Both the position numbers and the translations under genes were made by a program. The notes beneath the pieces are model-generated. The model made no database searches. It was not told where the DNA came from and saw only the letters and a list, made by a program, of their open reading frames with translations. From NCBI GenBank assembly GCA_038373865.1, contig JAXGGA010002214.1, positions 62,001 to 126,000 of the forward strand: 64,000 nt of DNA, written 5' to 3'. How positions within the stretch are numbered: position 1 is the first letter of the stretch; the number at the start of each line of letters is the position of its first letter. The DNA comes from Uloborus plumipes (taxonomy: Eukaryota > Arthropoda > Arachnida > Araneae > Uloboridae). Positions 23,664 through 35,589 of this stretch are shown here, piece by piece.

Positions 23664-24105
23664 ATCTAATATGGACCCCACACTACTTAATTTTACGTGT
23701 AAATTTCTTAGTAGATGCCTTAAGTGCTAAAATAATGCTTGGAGTGAGCAAGATAACAATTCAAACATTTGTATCCCTAGTTTGCTACGAAACAATGCAA
23801 AAAAATGTTTTACAATGATTAATCTCCTAAATATCATCGATTTTAACATCATTCAGTGGATTTTTCGCAAAATATCGCCAACAACGCCAAATTGAACCTA
23901 AATCAAAAAAAAAATTTTTCGCCAATTGGCGTCAAATACTTGGCGATCAAAAGCTTGGCGATATATCGCCAAGTGGTCGCGCCAATTCATATCACTTTTG
24001 TTAACCAATTCATATCACCTTGCATTGAAAACACTGATTTACCCGATAAATGGGGTAAAACACCCCCTTGGAACATTCGAATGCAACCCCAAGGGAGATG
24101 GACAA
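23664..24105 (+). repeat. Dispersed repeat Z, partial copy
   Basis: It starts AATATGGACCCCACACTACT and is collinear with 30,262 onward and with the reverse of 39,235 downward. It keeps the TAGATGCCTTAAGTGCTAAA block with an unoccupied TTAA site, and the palindrome CTTGGCGATATATCGCCAAG at 23,956-23,975. It is cut off after the CCCAAGGGAGATGGAC block. Confidence 0.75.
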
Positions 24106-24424
24106 AAATAAGCCAAAAGAGAAAATAAGAACAATTTTATTGATAACAGGAACCAACAGAAATCTTACCGAAGTTTATTAGAAGAAGAAAGTTTTCTTTC
24201 CTAGCTTAAAAAACAAAACAATACATTTTCCGAAATGAAACACTTTAAAAAAACGATGCAATATCGCAATTGATACGATATTTCGTTAATCTGTGCTTTA
24301 GGTACCCTTTTCTCGCTAAATGAACGATAGGCGCGCCAAGCGTGGTAACCCTAGCTATTTTGCGTAGTTGACTTTTTGAAAACGCGCCAAGCAGGGTCCC
24401 AAAGCATCTTCACCGGGAAAAAGA

Positions 24425-24718
24425 CAGGGTTGCCAGAGAATTGGAACAAAAAAATACTACGCCTCCTCTAAAAAAAATATTACAAAATACTACTGTTTCC
24501 AAACGTTGCCAAAATCAATGTTGCTGAAATGCGAAATCTATGAAAATGAAAAAAAAAAAAAAAAAATCCGCCAAATCTTTTAATTAAGTCATTAGTGTAT
24601 TGGAAACAGGGTTGCCAGAAAAATACTACGCTCCTTATTTGGGCCGAAAAAATACTACCGTAGAATCAAAAATACTACGTCTGGCCGTAGCCTACGAAGA
24701 TTGACGCTGGCAACCCTG
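24425..24718. mobile_element. hAT-like MITE with perfect 8-bp target duplication
   Basis: The left end CAGGGTTGCCAG and the right end CTGGCAACCCTG are perfect inverted repeats. GAAAAAGA flanks both sides (24,417-24,424 and 24,719-24,726). A second internal CAGGGTTGCCAG at 24,607 gives a shorter 112-bp subelement, so the element may contain an internal partial duplication. Repeated AATACTACG blocks fill the interior. Confidence 0.85.
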
Positions 24719-24879
24719 GAAAAAGAAAGAAACAAAAATAAGTATGAACACGTAACCATAGTAACAACATGAAAAGTTGATTTCCGTTGATAAAATAATT
24801 AATTTTATCTTTCTTTTCAAACAAATTTTATTCTAAAGCTCAACCATTTTAGAATCGTTTGGCTTGCTTTACTGAAGGT

Positions 24880-25267
24880 AAGCCTTGAATTTCGGGATTC
24901 TAAAAACAATTGTTACAGCTCTCCTGATGATCGTAGAAACTTCGAAAAAACTTCATTTTGTGCAGAAAATTTCAAGCTTTCGAATGACATAAGACTTGAA
25001 AATGTGTGTGAAATATTTCTTCCCTATTTTATCGATTTTCAGCTAAGATCTCGAATAGAAAAAGAACGAAATGGAATTTTCGAAAAATCGCTTCGAGGTG
25101 CAAAACTACATGCTACAAACTAATTTTGTACCAAGTGGCATGAAAATCGACCGAACGGTTTTGGCGCTACGCGCGTAACAGACAGACAGAAGGAAAGACA
25201 GAAAGAAAGACAGAAGGAAAGACAGAAAGAAAGAGAGACAAACTTTCAGCTTTATTATTAGTAGAGA
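24880..25267 (+). repeat. 3-prime end of a dispersed repeat with GACAGACAG / GAAAGACA tract
   Basis: The order CGACCGAACGGTTTTGGCGC, CTACGCGCGTAACAGACAGA, a GAAAGACAGAAG tandem (about 25,180-25,240), then TTTATTATTAGTAGAG is the usual layout of 3-prime ends of non-autonomous retro- or DNA repeats in arthropods. Class undecided. Confidence 0.55.
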
Positions 25268-26070
25268 AGAGATACCTAATAAGTCGTTGAGAAAGGAAGA
25301 AGGCAAGTTCTGGACCAGGTATTGACCAAGACTAAATAATTGTCATTACAAAATAATATTGAAACGAAATCGATTCATACCAATTTTTAGACTAGGTCTG
25401 GATCAAAATATTTAGTTTATTTTTAAAATAAATATTCTCAATATACAGTAATTTTGAAAAAAAAAAAAAAAAAAACACTTTACCGATATAGTGGGATTTT
25501 TCAAGTGGACCCACCCGAAAAAACCCGGGTGGGTTTTTTCGGGCTGGGCCAGTTTTGGCGAACCCTGCCCATGTCCAACTTCCTTCAAGTTATAACATCT
25601 AGATACAAGCGGGAAAAACCGCAGTAATTGTTTGCCTCCCAGGAATTGCCACCCAGCGCAAGGGCCCCTGCTTGCTCCCCTCCACATTCGGCAGTGGTTA
25701 AGATGCTAAACTGTTGCACGAGTTAACAGAGAGAATCATAATCAGTGGCAGAGTTCTCAGATGCAGGGAGAAAGGACTAGGAATCTCATAAAATATTTGT
25801 AAGTTATCTCTCAAAAAATAACTACTTGTCCTAATGTTCTTGAGAAATATTACGGAAATAATACATGAACTGTCGCACATAGTTTTACATTTTCTTGATA
25901 GCACTTGAACGTGTATGGAGTATTTATTGTGTTTCGTGAAATGCACAAGAAAGGTCAGGAAAAAAGTAACAATTATGAAAAAAAAGAGACAGTAAAAAAC
26001 AACAGAAAAAAACCATATTTCAGATTAAAATGTTAGAAATGTAAAGCTTTAAAATGAATTCCTTTGTCAC
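25268..26070. other. No supported feature
   Basis: AT-rich, with an A-tract at 25,457-25,475 and a small hairpin of CCCACCCG / CGGGTGGG around 25,508-25,535. The minus frames here are unsupported. Confidence 0.45.
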
Positions 26071-26073
26071 TTA

Positions 26074-26365
26074 GGCAGGAATTCAAGTGAAACAGGCGAT
26101 CGCAAATTACAATCGCTGCTGGAAATGAGTTACATTAGAACGTTTCTTGATAAAAACATCGTGACGTTTGCCTATGAAAAACGAATTAGATAAAACGTCA
26201 CAGCCTACTTGGCGAATAAGAGGAGATCGCTGACTGCTTGTGAGCTCTTATTGGCTCCACCCGTAGTGATGTCAGTGCCAAGTTAAGTTGATGATAATGT
26301 AATTCACTTCCAGTAGCGATTGCAATTCGAAGCGATTGCAATGGTGTTTCACTTGAATTCCTGCC
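26074..26365 (+). mobile_element. Harbinger-like MITE, copy 1
   Basis: The inverted ends GGCAGGAATTCAAGTGAAAC and GTTTCACTTGAATTCCTGCC are bounded by TTA on each side (26,071-26,073 and 26,366-26,368), the 3-bp TWA target typical of PIF/Harbinger. The body carries TGGCGAATAAGAGGAGATCG and GAGCTCTTATTGGCTCC, shared with copies 2 and 3. No coding capacity. Confidence 0.85.
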
Positions 26366-26653
26366 TTAGATATTCAGTTATTTTTAAATTCTTACTTTAT
26401 TATAAAGCCTGTCACTAGTTATTTATTTTTACATGCTCAATGGAGTATTAAAAAAATATTATCAAAATTTTGCTTGGAAAACTTTCAAATATGTGGAAAC
26501 GTACATTTTAGTAACCTATATCTCACAAAAACAGAGAAAAACGATAAAAGTTTTTTAAAAATTTTGTAAATGTGTTTTGTGCTGACTGAAAGTTTTTTTT
26601 TCTGCAGTGCACAGCGCCGTACAGTTCTTTTGGCGTTCCTAGCTGCTGTTTTA

Positions 26654-26956
26654 GGCAGGGATTCAAGTGAAACAGCACTGCGATCGCTTCGAATTGCAAT
26701 TGCTACTGGAAGTGAATTACATTATCATCAACTTAACTTGGCACTGACGTCACTACGGGTGGAGCCAATAAGAGCTCACAAGCAGTCAGCAATCTCCTCT
26801 TATTCGCCAAGTAGGCTCTGACGTTTTATCTAGCTCGTTTTTCATAGGCAAACGTCACGCTGACGTCACGATGTTTTTATCAAGAAACGTTCTAATGTAA
26901 TTCATTTCCAGTCGCGATTGTAATTTACGATCGACTGTTTCACTTGAATCCCTGCC
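26654..26956 (-). mobile_element. Harbinger-like MITE, copy 2, inverted
   Basis: Ends are GGCAGGGATTCAAGTGAAAC and its complement, with TTA flanks at 26,651-26,653 and 26,957-26,959. The body is the reverse complement of copy 1. The 83-codon forward frame at 26,570-26,821 runs through it and is not a gene. Confidence 0.85.
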
Positions 26957-27126
26957 TTAATGTAACTAAAAGTTGTTCATAACTTTGTTGCCTCGGCATA
27001 TAAACGCACAACTCTAATGCAAATAAAGACATTGTTTTTAATTTATGACTTATACTTTTAACGGTACCAGAAAAAGTATATATTATCTATAACACTGCAA
27101 TACACGATGCTAGACTTGCACATTTA

Positions 27127-27450
27127 GGCAGGGATTCAAGTGAAACAGGCTATCGCAAACTGCAATCACTACTGGAAATGAATTACATTAGAACGTTTCT
27201 TGATACTGGAAATGAATTACATTAGAACGTTTATCGTGATGTCAGCGTGACGTTTGCCTATGAAAAACGAGCTAGATAAAACGTCACAGCCTACTTGGCG
27301 AATAAGAGGAGATCGCCGACTGCTTGTGAGCTCTTATTGGCTCCGCTCGTAGTGACGTCAGTGCCAAGTTAAGCTGATGATAATGTAATTCAATTCCAGT
27401 AGCGATTGCATTCGAAGCAATCGCAGTGCTGTTTCACTTGAATCCCTGCC
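27127..27450 (+). mobile_element. Harbinger-like MITE, copy 3
   Basis: TTA flanks lie at 27,124-27,126 and 27,451-27,453, with the same ends as copies 1 and 2. It contains an internal direct duplication: CTGGAAATGAATTACATTAG followed by AACGTTT appears twice in a row near 27,172 and 27,205. This makes it about 30 bp longer than copy 1. Confidence 0.85.
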
Positions 27451-27453
27451 TTA

Positions 27454-30261
27454 TTTTTTATATCAGAAAACTTCCGAAAGAATTCGAATAGAACGATGGC
27501 GGTTTTTTTAATTTATGACTCATAAGTTTTAAAATATCAAATATAAAATTTGAACGATAGTAGAAAAAAAATATTATCTATAACACGGCAATACCTGACG
27601 CTAGACCAGCACATTTAATTTTTCTGTCAGAAAATTTCCGAGAAAATTCGAATAGAACTAAATCTGTAGCATTCAAGTGCATAAAAATAACAACTGGAGT
27701 GTTTAGAATTCATGAACAATCAAAACCATAAGACGTAATGGCGAAAAAATTCTACCCATCTACGAGAAAGTTCAACACATTCTTTAATTCTTTTGTTAAA
27801 AAGGTTTCAAAACATTCTAAGGCACGTCTTTTCAGCAAAAAGTCCTGAGGCACATTTCTCATTTCATAAATTGTAGTGTTATTACATATATAATGGAAAT
27901 GGCATCAGGTATTATAATACACATGCGTTGGCTTCAAATCATTAAAATCAGTGTTGAAATTTTATGCAGTGTTCAGGATTCTATAAATAACGTGTTCGTT
28001 GACCTGAGAGTGCAAATCACTCTCGGTGTATTTAACAAAAAGAAAAAAATGTTTGCCGAAATGCTGAAAGAAGAATTCCTCAAGCCGCAGACCACATTCG
28101 TAACCTAGCAACGTGCAATTCCAGAAATTAAAAAAAAAGAAAACGAAAAGGATTTAGATTCGGATTTCTTTGCGCAGAGCTTCGGAATCAGTCGCGTAAT
28201 GTGCAAGAGATGAAAAAGTTGAAGAAAATTAATTCCGATGTTTAGCTTAAAATTGCTGTTTCCGGTGAATGACCGCCAAATATTCGTGACCGAAGCTCGC
28301 AATGAAATATAGTTATAAGAACATAATTCAAGAATTGATGTCATCAGAAAAGGATCATAGCAATTTAAAATGATGTAATGCTGCAGGAACTATGATTATT
28401 TTTTTGAGGCTATCACGTATTCTCTTTTGCTTAACTATATGTGACAGAAGTTTTTATCCATGATAAAAATATATTGAAAAGCTATGAATTGTAGTGTTCC
28501 CAAAACAAATAATAAAGTGAATCAGACTTGAAATCTCTAATTTTACAAGAAGTAAAAAGTATTCTATCCAAAGCTTTAAAAGATATTCTGGAATTAAATT
28601 AAATGTCCTGTATCGCAATATGTTAGAAGGCAAATTAGAGATATGTTTCATAAAGGTCAGAAATGTCCTTCTTTTTCTTAACTAAAAAAAATTAATAAAT
28701 AAACCGTGAAAAATATTGACATTTTGTTTTCATTCCTTTATATTTGCTACTACTACTACTGCTAGTAGAACTAATGATAATAATTATTATTATAATAAAT
28801 TATAAATAAGAGCAATAAAATAGTTATTATTATTATAATAAATAATAATGACAATTGTAATTGTTGTTGTCATTATAATTTTATTTTATTTTTATTTATT
28901 TTGCATTTAAAAAGATGTTTCGTATAATATATCTAAACACGTGTTTTAAAACTCCCACTGCAGTTGGTGGCTTATTTCGTACATCTGCACGAAATTTAGA
29001 ATGGTTACAAAAATAACACAGGCCAACAAAAAAAACCTTTTTGAAAACTTTTTTAATTTTAATAGCTGATCTTGATAGATTTTTATGTGCTGAATCCAAA
29101 TCTGCTTGTAGTTTTTATGTATCACCCTTAGTTTCCAAGCAAAATGTATTTTATTATATAGTCTAATACCCATTTACAGTATATAGGGAAATCAATGAAA
29201 CACTGTAGAATCGTAAAAATGGTTTGTATTTACAGTAAAATACTTGGAACAGTAATTTTATGTGATGATACAAGGTTCACTTGTCAACTGGAATTGCTTT
29301 ATATTTTCTTTCCCTTTTTTCCTTGAAGCTTCTTGTGTAGCTTTTCCTGCGATGAATAGCTTGCTGAACTTCCCGGTGAAGTGACCAACAGTAATCCCCC
29401 ATCATGTTGTAGCATGTGTTTCAGCAGTGCTGCCAACATCATCTTTGTTCATTAGACCTATTTTTTCATGTTATCTTAACTATGAAAAAGCTGTTAAATT
29501 CTAAAAATGTTTCTTTATTTCATGAATGTAACTATAAAATGTGAATAAATGGTGGGTGATACAACTTTTTAAGCATCATATTTAGATTCAGCAACCTAAA
29601 CAACATAAGAATAAGGTATTTTCATTAAAAAAGTTTTTTCATCGTTGGCCTGTGTAATCAGTTTTCACACTATTTCACGAGATGTGATTGCAGCAAGAGA
29701 TCCGTCCAGAGCTAAGCGAGCCTAATTACCTCCATGCAAAGATCATTTCTTTCTAGCATCGGCTTTCTAGCATTTTAACAGTATTCTCTTTTTATCTAAA
29801 ACAGCAAATGATGTCAACATATCTTTTCAGCATTTAACGCCGAATTCTAAAGACAGAATATGCCTCTCTAATCTAATGAAATATATTCGTAAAAAAATAA
29901 TAATAAGCGAGCAAATAAAGTAGTAGCACCTTTTAAAAAATTAAATAAATATATTTTTCCATGAAAAATTCTTTATCAAAAAGAGAGAGAGAAAGAGGGA
30001 GAGAAGATAATTAAAAACAAAAAGCCTGTCAAAATAAATGCATTTTATCAAAAAAAAAAAAAGAATCATGTATAGTAGCTCTTTCTTTTTGGTAAAAAAT
30101 AAAGAGGTTCATATTTCATTTTCTCCCATTGGCAACTATTAAAAATAAATAAATACACACTCCTTAGAAAATCAATAAATAAATACTAAAATGAATAATA
30201 AAAAATAAAAAAATTTCATCTCGAATAAAATCGTCACCACATCTCTTTCTTTCCGTTAAAA
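27454..30261. other. Unannotated AT-rich stretch
   Basis: No exon, RNA gene or defined transposon was recognised. An ATT/AAT-rich simple-sequence patch lies at about 28,750-28,900 and a GA-rich patch (AAAGAGAGAGAGAAAGAGGG) near 29,981. Small frames on both strands match no family I know. Confidence 0.5.
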
Positions 30262-31766
30262 AATCTGGTATGGACCCCACACTACTTCCTTTTACATGTA
30301 AATTTCTTAATAGATGCCTTAAGGCTACAGTGGACAAATAAAATGGATTTTTTTCAATTATTGATTTACATGCCTAAAACTTTGTGTGCTGATATTATTG
30401 TATATTTACGACATCTAAAAGCATAAACAACACAAATTAGTGCAAAAACAATGAATTTTTTTTTTTCAAATTTCAAATTTAAATATTTTTTTAACAACAT
30501 TTCAAAATGTTCCAGGCGTCGCAATTTTTTTTCAAACTTTGAATTTCCACTTAATTTCCAATCATTAGGCATGACTGCATAAAACAATGCATTGCATGCA
30601 ATGTTTCATGTGATAGTTTATTAAAGATGGCTGAAAATGAAAATTTATATGATTTTTTCAACTGAAATTTTTTATTTTCAGCCATCTTTTATAAACTATC
30701 TCATAAAACATTGCATATAATGCATTGTTTTGTGCCATCATGCCTAATGATTGGAAATTAAGTGGAAATTCAAAGTTTGAAAAAAAATTGCGACGCCTGG
30801 AACATTTTGAAATTTTGTTAAAAAATATTTAAATTTGATATTTGAAAAAAAGTATTCATTGTTTTTGCACTGATTTGTGTTGTTTATGCTTTTAGATGTC
30901 GTAAATATACAATAATACAAGCACACAAAGTTTTAGACACATAAATCAATAATTGAAAAAAATCCATTTTATTTGTCCACTGTAGCCTTAAGTGCTAAAA
31001 TAGAGCTTGGAGTGAGCAAGATAACAATTCAAACATTTACATCCCTAGTTTTCCAGGAAACAATGCAAAAGAATGTTTTACAATGATTAATCTCCTAAAT
31101 ATCGCCGATTTTAACTTCAATCAGTGGATTTTTCGTCCGCAAAATAATCGCCCATCAGCGCAGATGAACCCAAATTCAAAAAATATTTCTTTTTCGCCAA
31201 GTTTGTAGCCAATTTGGGGCGTCCCAAACACTTTGGCGACACAAATGTTTGAGGCGATATATCGCCAAGTGTCCCCACCCCCCCCCCCCCCCCCCGCCTG
31301 CCAAACTGTCATATCACTTGTCAAGTCTGCCATTTGAAAATTAAACATTAAGTTAGCCCCCGAAAAGGAATAAAAGACACCCCCCTTGAAAACATTGATG
31401 CGACTACAAGGGGAGGTGCACAGCTAGAAACCTCCCTCAAGAGCCCGCATACCAAAACTAGAAGTTTCTAGGGCATATAATTTATTTTGAGTTATGCGAT
31501 ACATACGCCCATAACATACGTACATACAGACGTAACGAGAAAACACGTCGTAATTAACTCGGGGGTGGTTGAAAACTATTTTTCGGCTGGGTATACGTCA
31601 GTCAGTACATATGCACGTGCTAACAGGTAGAAAAAACGATTCGACATTCATTCGGGGGTGAGCAAAATCAAAATTTATCCCCAAATTCTTGACGTGAATT
31701 TTGTTTTTTTTTTTTTTTTCCGGCGATCGACAATAATTCCTCTTTACTATACGTAAAAAGGAAGTA
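30262..31766 (+). repeat. Dispersed repeat Z, near-complete copy, split by a palindrome
   Basis: It starts AATCTGGTATGGACCCCACA and ends near TACGTAAAAAGGAAGT. The outer ends (ACTTCCTTTTACRT) are inverted. It is collinear with the reverse complement of 37,969-39,235, including the CTTGGCGATAT palindrome region, the AAGGGGAGGTGCA block and the ATTCATTCGGGGGTGAGC block. A 665-bp element sits in it at TTAA. A C-tract interrupts it near 31,268-31,290. Confidence 0.8.
30323..30987. mobile_element. 665-bp near-perfect palindrome at a TTAA target
   Basis: The two halves are reverse complements, from GGCTACAGTGGACAAATAAA at 30,323 to TTTATTTGTCCACTGTAGCC at 30,987, with the centre near 30,655. TTAA lies on both sides (30,319-30,322 and 30,988-30,991). 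Sister copies of the host repeat at 23.7 kb and 39.2 kb have a single uninterrupted TTAA there. The TTAA target resembles piggyBac-type insertion; the terminal bases GGCTACAG are not the usual CCC start. Confidence 0.9.
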
Positions 31767-32156
31767 AAAAAATAATGTACTATAAATTTTCTTCTTTCTT
31801 TCGCCTTGCCAAAAATTAAAATTAATCAATTTTTAAAATTAAGTAAAATAAAATCACCTGAACAAATTAATATTCCTAATTAAAAATTCCATTTCTAGCA
31901 AATTTCGGGCTTGAATTTTGGGATAAAAGAGTCGGAGTTGAACTATATGATCTTAATATTCCATATTATTCATGGTCATTTCACCTCCGACAATTGGCAT
32001 TTGTTGCCATGGTTTGAGGAAGTCTCTTACACACTTAGAAAAATTTACATAGGTACCCCATTAAAAAAAAAAAATCTCTTGAAAAAAATTACAAACCCAA
32101 AACGTTTGCTCTATCGTTTAGCCGAGATACCAAGTAAAATCCCTCAATCATGCATG

Positions 32157-32673
32157 CACTTCAAAAAATGAACTGTTATTTTTACAGTATAATACCTGAG
32201 TCGTTCTCCCACTGTTCGGTAACGGATAAACGAATACCCCGCTTATACGAATAAAACGTCCCGGAACTGAAGATTTCCCTATGCTATAGACGGAATGTTA
32301 AAGATCCCCGCTTATACAAATACGCCGCTTAATCGAATAAAATGTTTTGGAACCGACAGTATTCGTTTAAGCGGGGCCGACAGTACTGGCAAGCCGAGGC
32401 TCCAATTTAAAACTAAAATGCCTAGTAATAAACTGTAAAACTAGCAATTTTAGTATTTACAGTAAAGTTGGGAATTTAACAGTTTATTGCCGCAAATTTA
32501 GCCTGTATTATACTGTAAAGACAACAGTATGATATTGGCAGTAAAGGTTCCAGCTTAAAACTGTAAAATACAAGGTAATAAACTGTTAAATTAGCAATTT
32601 TGCACTTTATTACTGTAAAATTTGCAATGTTACAGTTTAGTACTGTAAAAGCAACATTCATTTTTTTAGTGTG
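32157..32673. mobile_element. MITE family A copy with an internal insert
   Basis: It begins ACTTCAAAAAATGAACTG and ends CATTCATTTTTTTAGTGTG. The conserved block ACAGTATAATACTGGCAG is split after AATAC by about 190 foreign bases (32,196-32,386). The remaining GAGGCTCCAATTTAAAACT and ACTGTAAAAT blocks follow normally. Confidence 0.7.
32196..32386. mobile_element. Pogo-like fragment with CCCCGCTTATACGAATA motifs
   Basis: It contains ACCCCGCTTATACGAATAAA on the left and, on the complement, CCCCGCTTAAACGAATACTG on the right. These resemble each other and the CACTTATGCGCC-type ends of the element at 18,756. A TAC is duplicated at the junctions (32,193-32,195 and 32,384-32,386). No coding capacity. 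Confidence 0.6.
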
Positions 32674-33239
32674 CCTTCCGTGTCTCGATCGCATATCTCT
32701 CCTCAGTTCTTCGCCCCTTTCGATTCTATACCAAAATTCGGGGAAATATGCTTGAAAAAAATTCCAGACGTCCAATTCATGACTTGGGATTTGGTCAAGG
32801 AGTTTCCTTATACTGGGACATTACGGCATTTCTGTCCTTTTTTCCTTTTGACGTATGTACGCCGAACCTTGTGGGGCCGTATCTCAGTTTCTATCCTCAA
32901 CACAACCAAATGAATTCCCTGTTAAAAATAGTATCTCTTCGGTGTACTGTCAATGCCAAGAAAAGAGCAAACCAGTCGTCGTGCTACCACCTTCGCTATT
33001 ATTCGAAGGACATTTTTGGAGCAGCTGCGTGTGCGGGGCGGGGGGGGGATAGAAAAGAAGTCGTTTTTTGAATCTTGATAAATAAGAAACTAATTTAACT
33101 ACAGCGGGTATTTGTGAGAATGGGAATTGCGAAACCCTCTCATATCCACTATATTTTTGTTTTTTGAAATTAAAAAAAATATAGCCGCAAATCGAGAACG
33201 TTAAAGAGAGAAAAACAAGGGGATGAAAAACATGCTCAA
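32674..33239. other. No supported feature
   Basis: Several overlapping frames of 65-107 codons run through 32,671-33,246 on both strands, but none shows a known domain. A G-tract lies at 33,039-33,048. Confidence 0.45.
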
Positions 33240-33490
33240 AAGTCAAAAAAGAGAGGAAAAATTTGCCTGTTTATAAAATTTTGATAGATCTTCTTTCAAT
33301 TCTTAAATGGGAGAATTTTACAATTTAATATTGTGCCGCAAAATAACAGCTCGTGCGAGATTTCCTCGTTTAATTTGTACCATGAAAATCAAGAAGTAAA
33401 AATCATGTGGATTGAAGGCATTTTTTCAATTATGTTAAAGATGTCTTAAATGCTCATTTCCTATTTTCTTTTTACAGTCCTTCTATAACC
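33240..33490. repeat. Dispersed repeat, copy 1 (copy 2 at 59,826-60,020)
   Basis: GTCAAAAAAGAGAGGAAAAA, TAAAATTTTGATAGATCTTC, ATTGAAGGCATTTT and TGCTCATTTCCTATTTTCTT occur in the same order at 59,826-60,020. The copies are diverged and no ends were defined. Confidence 0.6.
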
Positions 33491-33502
33491 AGTCCCTAGA
33501 CC

Positions 33503-33560
33503 AGTGGGTTTCCCAAACTTTGTTGGACCTAGTGCCCCTTGCCGAGGTTGTCCAGTTTTC
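33503..33560. repeat. Possible hAT-like terminus
   Basis: CAGTGGGTTTCCCAAACTTT followed by a CGCCCC-type tract resembles the CAGTGGTTCCCAAACT ends of Charlie-like hAT elements. The opposite end was not found within the next kilobase. Confidence 0.35.
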
Positions 33561-35560
33561 TCCGTTGGACCGCCTCTTCCTAAGGGTCCGTTCCAAAACT
33601 AGTTAAGGCACAGAAATATAATAGACCTGAAGCATTCTTTAAACAGCAATATAGACTGGTTAAGTTCCAATTATGGAATGTTTTCGAAAAACAACCAGAT
33701 GAACGCAAGATATGTGTAAATATAACAAGATCTTTAGTTAAAAGGCCAAAAGATAAGCATAAAGTTTTGAAGGGAAACAAGAGCAATAATACAACAAGGG
33801 TTTTAATCCAGAAATTTAATTCAACCAATATCAAAGCGCTTTTTAATTTAGAATTTTTAAAACTAATTCAAAAACTCCTTGGAATGCTTGATAACTTTCT
33901 TGCCTAAAAATTCCAGTTTGACACGTACATGCATGAGGAAAAAAATTTCAAATTAAAATAGAAACAGATGGAAAGAGAAAAACTTAACATTTTTTACCCT
34001 ACTTTCATAATAAAAAATGGCACAAAAATTTAAACCAGGTACACACCTTCCTACATAGAACTAGGCCCCTGTGGTGCAAGAATTTTTTCCTGAGCTTCTC
34101 TGCGACAAAATTTTCAGAACCAATTTTCCTTTACTTGCCAGAACTTCGAATATTACATCTACAAAAATAAATATGCCACGCAACCCGTTTTTCCTTCAGT
34201 TAACACAAGCTGTTAATATTTATTAATAAGCTAACATTAATACTATATAGCTTCCTTGTTTTTTTAAAGCTAACTTCACAGGTTGAAACAAAAATTATTT
34301 TTCATTGATTTTTTCCCTAGCGCCAACTAAAGATATTTCCCTGATTTATCCATCATCTAATGAGTATAAATTTTTTGTAACTGTATCTCGGGTAACTTGA
34401 TACAGTAAGCCTTTTACACTGTCTTCAAAAAACATTACCACAGAGTAAGCATCAACTCATCGGATTTTTGCCTCGGGGCCGATCCATTCCTACTCCCAGG
34501 CCCCCGGATTACCCAATAGGCCATCCTAGGTATTGGCCTAGGGGCGCAAGCTCGTAAGGGCGCATATATCGGAGGAAAAAATTAATACAGTTTTTTGTAA
34601 AAATAAATAAACAAAAAATAAAGGAAGAAAGAAAGAAAAAAAAAAAAACAAGAACGCAAAGCGCTATAAAATATATGGAGAAAAAATTCAACTAGAAGGG
34701 ATTGCAAAATACCAATTCAGCAAAAAAAAAAAAACAGCAATTGGGGGGCAAGGGGACGTAAAGCTTGAGTTGAGGTAATTCATTTTCTAGTCTAAGCTGA
34801 TACTTTTCCATACCTTTGATTTAAACAATCATTTCTTAAAAATATGGTAAAAGCCATGGTACAGACAATGGTCAATATAAAACTTATTTATGAAACAATT
34901 TTTCTCTCTATAAATCATGTCAGTATTTTTTTTTTTTTTTTGAAATTAATAATTTATTAATTCATATTTATTTAGGACTGCCAATTAATAGGGGAGCCCA
35001 AAGTTAAAATTTTTGGGAGGGGGAAGTTAATTTACCGAATGTGTGTGTGTGTGAAACTTCAAATTTTTGTTCAGGATAAAATGCGAGCATGCACAAGTAT
35101 CAACATTTAACGAAAAGAGACATTAGACATCCTTACAAAAATTTATTGAATTGTTATTTCCAAATTTGCCAAACTGGCAGACATTATTTGCCGAATAAGG
35201 AAATTTTGGGGAGTTAGCAATGACCTCATGTCGAGGCACCTCTGCAGAATATATTGATTATTTTGCACTGAAACTACTGTATATATACTTTATATACACT
35301 CAAACTTTGTATATATTATTTATAATTACATCAGTTATTTTCCAACATATTATTTATACACATATATATATTGTTTTTTTTCCTTTAAAATATCATCACG
35401 AAGATCTAAGCCAAGTGGAAAAAAAATACAGAAGATGCCTCGAAATATGTTTTAAATAGATGACCCTCCACCCTTATTCTCCCAACATTTTGAAGATGGT
35501 CTAAAATTTTGAAAATTTTCGTAGTTGAGTCCCTAATCCCCATCTTTTCACTCAGAGCCA
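33561..35560. other. Unannotated stretch
   Basis: AT-rich, with A-tracts at 34,638-34,649 and T-tracts near 34,927-34,942 and a (GT)n patch at 35,040-35,053. A G/C-rich block around 34,475-34,565 (GGCCTAGGGGCGCAAGCTCG) may be an old repeat end. No gene is supported. Confidence 0.45.
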
Positions 35561-35589
35561 GCCCTGTCAGATGCATTTAAGTTCCTATA

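Noticed and set aside
26570..26821. 83-codon forward frame as a gene
   Set aside because: Most of it lies inside a Harbinger-like MITE, and it is not preserved in the other two copies.
30366..30926. Frames inside the TTAA palindrome
   Set aside because: The two arms give mirror-image frames, and no domain is recognisable. This is expected of a palindrome rather than a gene.
32671..33246. Overlapping frames of 65-107 codons on both strands
   Set aside because: No recognisable domain, no splice support, and frames shadow each other.
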